From: Methylophaga sulfidovorans | GTDB lineage: Bacteria; Pseudomonadota; Gammaproteobacteria; Nitrosococcales; Methylophagaceae | DNA length: 64,000 nucleotides | Direction of reading: 5' to 3' | Assembly: GCF_900114205.1 (NCBI RefSeq) | Contig: NZ_FOSH01000005.1 | Coordinates: forward strand, 1-64,000 | Shown here: positions 57,053 through 64,000 of the stretch, piece by piece | How the letters are laid out: each line of letters starts with the position of its first letter | Numbering within the stretch: position 1 is the stretch's first letter | Made by a program: the position numbers and the translations under genes | Notes under the pieces: model-generated | Databases searched by the model: none | What the model was told of the DNA's origin: nothing | The model's input: the letters and a program-made list of their open reading frames with translations, nothing else

Positions 57053-57952
57053 CTAAAAGTGGAGCTGCTTTGCATCTAAAATATCTTTATTCTTCTGATA
57101 CCACATCAACATATTCCTTAAGGAATCGTCTAAAGATGTGAAATGACAGTCAGGTAACTCTTGAAGTAATCGAGCGTTATTACCGCTATAACGTTTATTG
57201 ATATCTGAATGGTTAACGACCAAATCCACGTTAACATTAGCCATCGCCTGTACTCGCTCAGCTAAATCAATAAACTCATAAGCTCTGCCACGACAGACGT
57301 TATAGACCTGATGTGCAGGCTGATTATCAATAAACCAGCTGACAATTTGGGCTAAATCATCTGCATAGAGAAAATCCATAAGACTATTTTGATGTACATG
57401 TATCGGTAAGCCTAACACGGCGTGAGCACAGATATTTGAGATAAAACGATAACGCCAATTATCGAACTCGCCAAAAACACCAAATAAGCGAAGATTAAAA
57501 ACGTTATCGGTGTGCATTGCATACTGGGTCATCAGGTATTTTGAATAGCCATATTGATCGGTCGGGACAGAGCGGTCATACCATGACTCATCCATATTTT
57601 CTGACCAATTCTCTCTTCCAAACTCAGCCCCTGAGCCAAAATAGAGCATTTTGCCAAAGCAGTGTCGACAACGGGCCAGGTTAAAAAACATGCGCAGGTT
57701 ATTTTCTAGCACCTTTTCTGGATTATTAAGCGTATCTCTCGGGGCTGCATCATATGTAGCAGTATGAATGATGACATCGTAAGAATCTTGCTTTAAAAAA
57801 GTCTCAACATCGTGGGTATTTAGCAGGTTGAGTTGAGATTTATTACAGATTGTTAGCCGATAAACAGTTTTGGGCTGAAGAAACTTAGCAAAGCTTTTTG
57901 CTAAAAAACTATCTCCCCCTGTTATCAATATACGCTTAGACTCAACACTCAT
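57053..57952 (-). CDS. NAD-dependent epimerase/dehydratase (extended SDR)
   Basis: The 299-residue protein has ITGGDSFLAKSFAKFL at the N-terminus, an altered form of the GxxGxxG cofactor loop (GGDSFLAK), LYFGSGAEFG, and the catalytic Tyr/Lys in YGYSKYLMTQYAM. Such enzymes change stereochemistry, dehydrate or reduce NDP-sugars. The cofactor loop deviates from consensus, so activity needs care. It overlaps the FkbM gene by 4 bases. Confidence 0.83.
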   Translation of the reverse strand: MSVESKRILITGGDSFLAKSFAKFLQPKTVYRLTICNKSQLNLLNTHDVETFLKQDSYDVIIHTATYDAAPRDTLNNPEKVLENNLRMFFNLARCRHCFGKMLYFGSGAEFGRENWSENMDESWYDRSVPTDQYGYSKYLMTQYAMHTDNVFNLRLFGVFGEFDNWRYRFISNICAHAVLGLPIHVHQNSLMDFLYADDLAQIVSWFIDNQPAHQVYNVCRGRAYEFIDLAERVQAMANVNVDLVVNHSDINKRYSGNNARLLQELPDCHFTSLDDSLRNMLMWYQKNKDILDAKQLHF

Positions 57953-59202
57953 TTTGGTATAGCAAACACATCAGTTTCACCCATGCTCCAGGACAAGTGC
58001 CGAAGATAGATGTTGTATTTATCAGGGAATAGACTATCTATCTGGTTTGCCATCATGTAAATGGCTTCAAAATTATGGTAAGCGGGAAAAATTAAGACCG
58101 GTCTATGCTTGTTGATGGTATTTTGTGCGCCAACCAACACTTTTGAAGCTACTTCTTTTCCTGACGGATCTGCTTTTATAATCGTAACATTTTCTAAGTT
58201 GAGGTCATCGATGCTAATCGCTTTTACTTGTATATCACCGTCCTGATTTATCAAGGAAGAGCTTTTTAATGGTGAAAAGTCAGAAGATCTGAAGTTAAGT
58301 GTTCTACTGTCTGACCAAACAGCGAGTTGATTGACTTCAACATGCTCAACAGTCCTGAATCGCTCAGAAAGTAAAATGAAATTATTAGGGTCAGGCTCAA
58401 AAGCCACTGATTTAAACCTGCTAAGCCCCATCGACTCAGCTTTATCAATAAATGCGGCACTAGAACAACCATCAAATGCGCCAATGTCCAACAACACATC
58501 ACCCTCTTTTAATGAGTACAAATCATTATCAAAATAGCAATGAGACTCAGGGTAGCTAAATAATGCAATATTTCCCCATTTAGACACAGGCTCACTATAG
58601 TCTCTTAGAAAACCGGCCAAAAGCTTAATATTTTCATAATCGACCATACTCACAATCAATGAAATATAAAGATCTCGTGATTTTTGATCTGCTAATCTTT
58701 TATAAACTGACTCAACAATATCAGCATCATGGGTTAGCTGTTTTAAGAGCCCATGACTACCTATTTGTTTGAAACCAGATAACATTAGTAAGGTAGGGTT
58801 AGCGATATTTGCTGAAATATCAAGATCTAGATTAAGTCTCTTTATATGATTATTTTTTTTTAAATTTTTTTCAGTAAGCAGTGTTTCAATTTCATCGTAC
58901 TTACCATGAACAGCAATGATGATGTATGCATCACAGATAGGCTGAGATTGATCTATATGCTTTACCTCAATTCCACAATGAATTGTATTATGTTTTTTTA
59001 GATCTGAGTCTATAAATCCCTGAGGAGTTATATTCTCTAGACGTAAACGTTCAGCGAGCTCCCCACCCAAAATACCTGCACCATATATAAATACTTTTTT
59101 AGCTCTATCAAACGACTCACCAAACAACCTTTGGATAATCGTCAATTGATTCTTTTTCGCTTCCACGCGTTTTTTCGCAATCAAGCCCATTGCTGTTGTC
59201 AT
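57949..59202 (-). CDS. FkbM-family methyltransferase with N-terminal Rossmann-like module
   Basis: The 417-residue protein has an N-terminal Rossmann-like module (about 33-140; KKVFIYGAGILGGELAERL, GAG at 41-43, then FIDSD at 63-67), a middle region (about 140-230), and a FkbM domain (about 232-417) with LLDIGAFDGCSSAAFID and VAFEPDPNNFILLSERF. It is organised like the FkbM protein at 51408-52568 but is not a close copy. It probably O-methylates a sugar of the glycan. Confidence 0.83.
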   Translation of the reverse strand: MTTAMGLIAKKRVEAKKNQLTIIQRLFGESFDRAKKVFIYGAGILGGELAERLRLENITPQGFIDSDLKKHNTIHCGIEVKHIDQSQPICDAYIIIAVHGKYDEIETLLTEKNLKKNNHIKRLNLDLDISANIANPTLLMLSGFKQIGSHGLLKQLTHDADIVESVYKRLADQKSRDLYISLIVSMVDYENIKLLAGFLRDYSEPVSKWGNIALFSYPESHCYFDNDLYSLKEGDVLLDIGAFDGCSSAAFIDKAESMGLSRFKSVAFEPDPNNFILLSERFRTVEHVEVNQLAVWSDSRTLNFRSSDFSPLKSSSLINQDGDIQVKAISIDDLNLENVTIIKADPSGKEVASKVLVGAQNTINKHRPVLIFPAYHNFEAIYMMANQIDSLFPDKYNIYLRHLSWSMGETDVFAIPK

Positions 59203-59242
59203 TTATTACCCCTCAGAAGATCCGGCGTTGCCTTCCACATAG

Positions 59243-60373
59243 TTAGATTGCTGAAGCCTTTACTTTCAATGTCCGGTAACCTTCAGGTGGATCATAAGAG
59301 ACTGTTCTGGAGACTAAGTTATCTGTCTCAGTTAATGCTTTCAGAATACGAGGCTTTTCGTCACCTGTTGCTGTCCAGTATGAATTAATTTGCTTGAATA
59401 GTTCTGAATTAGTGGTGTCAGGCGATAAGGCTGCAGATAGATAAAAATATCTTTTTGCTAATAATTCATCATCCGCTAACAAGTATCGCGTGCAATATCT
59501 GAGCGCCAATGAAGACAACTTATCAATGGATGGCAGAAGTCGTTGGTAAACTTTATCCATGCCACGCTCTTTACCCACTTCCGCAAACTCAATGTTCATC
59601 ACATAAGGCCCGAGCACTTCCAGCAGGTGCTTTTCTGTAAACGTGGAATCATTCTTGCCATGTATCCGATGAGAAAGTAACGGTTCATCAATATATGCCA
59701 TAGGATATTTTGAACAAAGATGAAAATCCTGGATTCGCGGGTAGTACCACTTGCTGGCCGTAGAGCCAATACTGACCTGTGTCGTGTAGAGTCGCTCTTT
59801 ATGATACATAACCTGGGAGACACTGGGATTGACAGCAGCCATCATATAAACAGCGGCCTGCTCTTCTCCTGGAATAATGCAGGATTGATTGTAAAAGGGC
59901 ACTTCAGTACTTGAGTGACTATTTTCGTCAATAATATCTCTATGAACCATGACAAAACCAAGCATCGTCTCCTGTCGAAAGGCGTCAATGCACTTCTCAA
60001 TATAAGTCGGTTTTAATACATCATCTGAGCAGAGTATCAAAACATACTCGCCTCTGGCATTGAACATACAGTTCTCGAGATTTGCACCAGGACCAAAGTT
60101 AGTCCTATTTCGCGTCATGGTCATCAAGCCAGGATATTTTTTAGAAAAGTCTGAAGCAATTTGCCAAGAGTCGTCAGTAGATGAATTATCTGAAAAAATA
60201 ATTTCAATATTGCCATAAGTTTGCGAGACAACACTCTCCAGGCATTCTTCTAGATATTGGCCATAGTTATAGTTGTATAAGGCGATACTCACAAGTGGAT
60301 TCGAGATATCCCCTACGACAGGAGAAAATGGCCTACCGACTTGACTTTCCAGATGATTTTCCACAGACCTCAC
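59243..60373 (-). CDS. GT2-family glycosyltransferase
   Basis: The 376-residue protein has an N-terminal GT2 domain (about 27-135) with PLVSIALYNYNYGQYLEECL, IIFSDNSSTDDSW and the DDV metal motif in LILCSDDVLKP, then a C-terminal helical region. The GTG start at 60373 has GAGGG about 6 bases upstream. It is closely related to the downstream half of the protein at 60497-61981. The substrate is unknown. 60374-60496 before it is AT-rich and holds no gene. Confidence 0.88.
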   Translation of the reverse strand: MRSVENHLESQVGRPFSPVVGDISNPLVSIALYNYNYGQYLEECLESVVSQTYGNIEIIFSDNSSTDDSWQIASDFSKKYPGLMTMTRNRTNFGPGANLENCMFNARGEYVLILCSDDVLKPTYIEKCIDAFRQETMLGFVMVHRDIIDENSHSSTEVPFYNQSCIIPGEEQAAVYMMAAVNPSVSQVMYHKERLYTTQVSIGSTASKWYYPRIQDFHLCSKYPMAYIDEPLLSHRIHGKNDSTFTEKHLLEVLGPYVMNIEFAEVGKERGMDKVYQRLLPSIDKLSSLALRYCTRYLLADDELLAKRYFYLSAALSPDTTNSELFKQINSYWTATGDEKPRILKALTETDNLVSRTVSYDPPEGYRTLKVKASAI

Positions 60374-60496
60374 TGTTTTCCCTCAAACATTTTTTTGACA
60401 CAAAGCCCTAAAGACCAATATCTCAGCAAAATATAAGCCATGATTATTTACTTTTTTAAATACTCAGTTATATACACAATATAAAACCAATCCATG

Positions 60497-61981
60497 TTAT
60501 CTGCTAATCGGCCTTGCTCCTTGTGGAGGAGGATAGGAGTAGTTTCGTTTAATATTGTCACTATAGAGAGAACGAATAATGTTGAGATATTCTTCACGCT
60601 CAGCTTCTGTTTTTAGAAGCCAATAACGACTAATTTGTATCACCATATCGTCATCATTCAATGAGGTATCAATTGCCAAGGCGAGATGATAATAACGGTT
60701 AGCTAAAGTGATATTTCCCATAAACAACTGCTTTAGACAATAACGTAAACTCAATTTCCCCAGTTTATTCAAGGCAGCGGGCAATCGTGCTTGTGCTTTT
60801 TCCATGCCTGGATAAATAGAAGCAATATCCGCCAATTGATGGACTAAGACGTACTCCCCCAAACACTGTAATAAATTCTCCTCAATACGCTGACTATCAC
60901 TTTGCTGATGGATTCTCTGAACTAAAAAAGGTTCTTTAATATAAACGATGGGATAACTACAACAAATATGAAAGTCCATCAGTCTGTCACCGAACCATCT
61001 TTCATTAAGCGCTGCAGGTAACCTTTTATCCGACAACACCTCTGTCCGATAAAAAACTTGAGATACCGAAGGGTTAACAGATGACATCATATAAACAGCG
61101 GCTTGTTCATCACCTGAAATAAAGCATGAACTATCGTAGAAGGGGGCTTCCTGCTGATATATTCCTTCTTCATTGATTGTTGCCCTGTGAACCATTGCAA
61201 ATGCGGCCTCAGGCTCAGACATTAACGCTTTTACACAGGCCTCTATATAGCCTGGTTTAATGACATCATCAGAGCACAACTTGAGAACAAACTGACCTTG
61301 CACATTGAGAAAACTACTCCATAGATTATGGTAAGCCCCAAAGTTTTCCCTGCTTCTGGTCAGATTAAAGGTTTGTGGATAGTTATCAGCATAATGATTG
61401 ATGATATCCCAAGAGTCATCAGTGGAAGCATTGTCCGAGAAACAGATTTCTATATTTTCATATGTCTGAGCTAAAACACTGTCAAGACACTCTCTGAGGT
61501 ATCGACCGTAGTTATAATTGTATATACAGATGCTAACCAAAGGACTCTCAGCTCCATGAACTGGACTCGTAATTGGGGAAAACTCCGTTGGTAAATAACT
61601 TATATTCTTTAGTCGACCGATATGGTTATGTTTGAGCGTCTCACCTGATTCTAATTGGTGAATATCGTGTTTAATGAGTGAGAGAACAAATGGAAATTCT
61701 GATGTCAGTTCAACAAAAAATGGCGCCTTTGCAATCTTCAGTGCCTTTTGCCTATTTTTTTCATACCCCATTGGATGATGGTTCCGACATAGAGTGACGA
61801 CACCCTGATTCTGCTTTGCAATTCGTCTAGCCAAACCCCATCCACCATCATCCGAGGCATCATCACAAATGATCACCTCAAAATCTATTAACTCAGCCTG
61901 AGTAAAAATGGCTTCTAGTGATTGCTTTAAAGTCTGTTCCTTCATGCTATGAAGAATAAAGCTGATATAGGGTTTATCCAC
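60497..61981 (-). CDS. GT2-family glycosyltransferase with extra N-terminal GT2-like region
   Basis: The 494-residue protein starts with a shortened GT2-like region (about 1-130; YISFILHSMKEQTLKQSLEAIF, EVIICDDASDDGGW) that lacks the later part of the fold, followed by a full GT2 domain (about 145-260; PLVSICIYNYNYGRYLRECL, ICFSDNASTDDSW, KLCSDDV) and the helical C-terminus shared with the neighbouring gene. The GTG start has only a weak ribosome binding site. It looks like a tandem duplicate of the next gene with an added N-terminal piece. Confidence 0.87.
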   Translation of the reverse strand: MDKPYISFILHSMKEQTLKQSLEAIFTQAELIDFEVIICDDASDDGGWGLARRIAKQNQGVVTLCRNHHPMGYEKNRQKALKIAKAPFFVELTSEFPFVLSLIKHDIHQLESGETLKHNHIGRLKNISYLPTEFSPITSPVHGAESPLVSICIYNYNYGRYLRECLDSVLAQTYENIEICFSDNASTDDSWDIINHYADNYPQTFNLTRSRENFGAYHNLWSSFLNVQGQFVLKLCSDDVIKPGYIEACVKALMSEPEAAFAMVHRATINEEGIYQQEAPFYDSSCFISGDEQAAVYMMSSVNPSVSQVFYRTEVLSDKRLPAALNERWFGDRLMDFHICCSYPIVYIKEPFLVQRIHQQSDSQRIEENLLQCLGEYVLVHQLADIASIYPGMEKAQARLPAALNKLGKLSLRYCLKQLFMGNITLANRYYHLALAIDTSLNDDDMVIQISRYWLLKTEAEREEYLNIIRSLYSDNIKRNYSYPPPQGARPISR

Positions 61982-62029
61982 GACTGACTCGCTTGCAGTT
62001 GAATGTTATAAACAACGATAGAGGGTTAA

Positions 62030-63169
62030 TCATTGAATAACCACTAGGTCATTACCTTCCAATACCGCTATGCAGAACTGCTCACCATATTGCTTCCTGA
62101 TAACCTCAACAACTTCTTTAGAGTAACTCGCTGCCATCACGACGATAGCAGAGACTGACTCTGTTTCAAGAGCATCAGGAGAGACAATTGGAATATGTGT
62201 GGCTGGTGTGTACTTATTTTGCTTAAAAGGTGCTGAGTCAATGACGAACTTTATTTTATCTCCTAACCCAGACAGCGACATGACGGCTAATGCTTGGTGC
62301 CCAGCCCCCCAGATAGCAACTGACCTTTCAGGAAATTGACTAATATAACAATTCAATATATCGGTTAACGACGACTGGTACGCTGAAAAATCAGATAGGT
62401 CCGTTATTTTACGCTTCTTAACCACGGCAGATAAACTGTACTCGTGCCACGTTTCATCACACTCCAGAATATCAAAACCATTTCTGTTTAGCGCTGACAT
62501 AAAGGTCTCTCGAGTAAAATAAAAAAGATGATCACTGATAAACTCGGAAAACATGTTTTCCCTCAGAATCATGTCAAAGTTCGGTACTTCTATTAATCCT
62601 ATCGCCCCCTGTGCCAAGTTATTAGAAATACCATTTAAGAATGTATTCGGATCAGGTATGTGCTCAAGAAAATTCAACATCACAAAAGCATCAAACGGAC
62701 TATTCTTTAGTACAGAATCAGCGTTCTCGATATAGTCTCTCTCTACGTTGAGTTTCTTTTGCTTACAAACGGCAACCGACTTTTCGCCGAACTCAATACC
62801 GTATGCATCAATATCCAGCTTATCTAATATTGCTAGATACTCGCCTTGTCCACAACCGACTTCTAAAACACGTTTGTGTCTCAAGTTATATCGATTTACC
62901 CAGTCTGAGAACTGCTTCTGTCGAAATGTTCTCATTTCATTTGAAATGCCAGCTGCTCGAACCACTTCACGATAATAATCGACAGGAGGATTACTAAGTT
63001 GAACCAAACCACAACCTTGACATTGGTTGACGATAAGGTCGCTACCCTTTTCTTTAGATAACTCATCTTTGATAGGAAAAAACTGTGCCGACTTCGGCAT
63101 GTTCTCGTACACCAGTAATGGTGTCGGATAAAAGTCTTGATGACAAACGCGACAAGTTTCTCTTAACAT
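62030..63169 (-). CDS. SAM methyltransferase with zinc finger and C-terminal Rossmann-like domain
   Basis: The 379-residue protein has an N-terminal zinc-binding motif (Cys6, Cys9, Cys50, Cys53), a class I SAM domain with VLEVGCGQGEYLAIL (101-115), FVMLNFLEHIPDP, and a C-terminal domain (about 280-379) with SVAIWGAGHQALAV (GAG at 288-290) and FVID (308-311). This is the Methyltransf_13/11/14 layout of NDP-sugar C-methyltransferases such as TylC3-type enzymes. It could add a branching C-methyl group to a sugar. It diverges from the Nudix gene over 31 bases. Confidence 0.9.
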   Translation of the reverse strand: MLRETCRVCHQDFYPTPLLVYENMPKSAQFFPIKDELSKEKGSDLIVNQCQGCGLVQLSNPPVDYYREVVRAAGISNEMRTFRQKQFSDWVNRYNLRHKRVLEVGCGQGEYLAILDKLDIDAYGIEFGEKSVAVCKQKKLNVERDYIENADSVLKNSPFDAFVMLNFLEHIPDPNTFLNGISNNLAQGAIGLIEVPNFDMILRENMFSEFISDHLFYFTRETFMSALNRNGFDILECDETWHEYSLSAVVKKRKITDLSDFSAYQSSLTDILNCYISQFPERSVAIWGAGHQALAVMSLSGLGDKIKFVIDSAPFKQNKYTPATHIPIVSPDALETESVSAIVVMAASYSKEVVEVIRKQYGEQFCIAVLEGNDLVVIQ

Positions 63170-63200
63170 AATTATTCGAACTCTTTCATTGTGGTAGCAG

Positions 63201-63731
63201 ATGAACTTATTTGAGGCTATTTCTTTTCTCGATCAATCCGTCGAAAACCCTGAAACGGGACTTCCATTAGAAGTATTTCATCTCATCAGCCGACTCACGC
63301 CTCTCGTCAATGTAGATTTATTGATCAAAGATAACAACAATCGCACCCTGCTTGCATGGAGAGATGATCAATTCGCAGGACAGGGCTGGCATATCCCTGG
63401 AGGAATTGTTCGTTACAAAGAAACGCTGGAGCAGCGTATCGAACAAGTTGCTCTTACAGAAATTGGCCAAAAAGTTGATTTTTCTCCCGCCCCAGTCACG
63501 ATGAATGAAATCATTCGGCCACATGCAACACGCGGTCATTTTATTTCTTTTCTTTATGCCTGCTCAGCTAAAAGTGACTTTGAACCTGACAACAAGCAAT
63601 TACTGCCCAATGATGCTGGTTATCTGGCATGGCATTCCACCTGCCCGGACAATCTTATTCCTGTCCATGAAATGTATCGTCCGTTTATTGAAGAACATAA
63701 ACTACTGACGAGCTTGTTTGGACGCCTCTGA
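63201..63731 (+). CDS. Nudix hydrolase, GDP-mannose mannosyl hydrolase-like
   Basis: The 176-residue protein has TPLVNVDLLIKDNNNRTLL, then a Nudix box PGGIVRYKETLEQRIEQVALTEIG (67-89) in which the usual REUxEE is altered in the way seen in GDP-mannose mannosyl hydrolase (Gmm). Gmm hydrolyses GDP-mannose, often in capsule or O-antigen clusters. It is the only plus-strand gene in the island and its end overlaps the convergent thiamine-enzyme gene by 30 bases. Confidence 0.82.
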   Translation: MNLFEAISFLDQSVENPETGLPLEVFHLISRLTPLVNVDLLIKDNNNRTLLAWRDDQFAGQGWHIPGGIVRYKETLEQRIEQVALTEIGQKVDFSPAPVTMNEIIRPHATRGHFISFLYACSAKSDFEPDNKQLLPNDAGYLAWHSTCPDNLIPVHEMYRPFIEEHKLLTSLFGRL

Positions 63732-64000
63732 AACACCAACCAGCATTTCTCTCTCTAGAATCTCCAAATCTAATAAAGGCGACATATCCTCCAATGGCAT
63801 CGATATCATCGAACCATTCGCTTGAGGAATAGCTGACACTTTTGGCCATAACGCTTCGTCTTTAATGATAGTGACATCACAAAGAATTGGGCCTGGATGA
63901 TTGAGAACATATTGGATTTTTTCATCCAACTCACTGGCGTCATTTATACGAACAGCATCAAGGCCAATCGCTTCTGCGAGTTTGACTAAATCCGGAATCA
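63702..64000 (-). CDS. Thiamine-diphosphate-dependent enzyme, acetolactate-synthase-like (partial, C-terminus)
   Basis: Only the last about 99 residues are in the window, from DLVKLAEAIGLDAVRINDAS to the end MLVGVSEASKQARQ. The segment HPGPILCDVTIIKDEALWPKV and the ending MISMPLEDMSPLLDLEILEREML match the C-terminal ThDP domain of acetolactate-synthase-like proteins in polysaccharide clusters, where they often take part in making unusual sugars or acyl groups. The stop overlaps the Nudix gene by 30 bases. Confidence 0.8.
   Translation of the reverse strand, partial: IPDLVKLAEAIGLDAVRINDASELDEKIQYVLNHPGPILCDVTIIKDEALWPKVSAIPQANGSMISMPLEDMSPLLDLEILEREMLVGVSEASKQARQ

Noticed and set aside
47063-64000. 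The glycan island as a mobile element or recent insertion
   Set aside because: No transposase, integrase, tRNA end or flanking repeat is visible, so transfer cannot be supported from sequence alone.

Overview
The window looks like the chromosome of a marine-type, flagellated, methylotroph-like Gammaproteobacterium. I favour Methylophaga or a close Piscirickettsiaceae relative, but this rests on gene content and protein style only: the FlrABC flagellar hierarchy, formate-tetrahydrofolate ligase, a pair of proteins resembling PQQ-alcohol-dehydrogenase-associated families, and the conserved tRNA-tuf and tgt-yajC-secDF blocks. No transposase, integrase, rRNA or CRISPR array was seen.

1-19.4 kb is housekeeping. 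A minus-strand tRNA-Tyr/Gly/Thr-tuf operon runs off the left edge. It diverges from a plus-strand run of hslV-hslU, a DUF971 gene, ubiE-ubiJ-ubiB and djlA. Convergent to that are fhs, ubiX, mpl and a small membrane protein gene, then a two-gene periplasmic beta-propeller/substrate-binding-like unit, a small unknown gene, tgt-yajC-secD-secF and pyrF.

19.4-32.5 kb is a chemotaxis block on the minus strand: STAS protein, cheY, cheA, cheW, a ParA-type ATPase, a soluble globin-PAS-PAS chemoreceptor, cheR, cheD, cheB and a second receptor, followed by fliK and a third receptor. A sigma28-like promoter precedes the block and a near-consensus sigma54 promoter precedes fliK.

32.5-47 kb is the flagellar region on the minus strand. 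Read in transcription order from high to low coordinates it has two flagellins, flaG, fliD, fliS, fliT, the regulators flrA, flrB and flrC, and fliE-fliF-fliG-fliH-fliI-fliJ. Sigma54-type elements (GG-N10-GC) sit before the upstream flagellin, fliD, flrB and fliE, and a sigma28-type element sits before the second flagellin. This gives a readable hierarchy: FlrA, then flrBC, then FlrC-controlled genes, then sigma28 genes.

47-64 kb is a dense sugar-modification island abutting the flagellins. It holds a 1222-residue multi-domain glycosyltransferase, a HAD phosphatase, two FkbM methyltransferases, two radical SAM proteins, an SDR enzyme, an unrecognised protein, an NAD-dependent epimerase, two paralogous GT2 enzymes, a zinc-finger/SAM methyltransferase, a GDP-mannose-hydrolase-like Nudix protein and the end of a thiamine-diphosphate enzyme. 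Its position suggests it builds and attaches a flagellin glycan. Five of its enzymes carry what looks like the same Rossmann-type accessory module fused to unrelated catalytic domains. This is the most unusual feature of the window.
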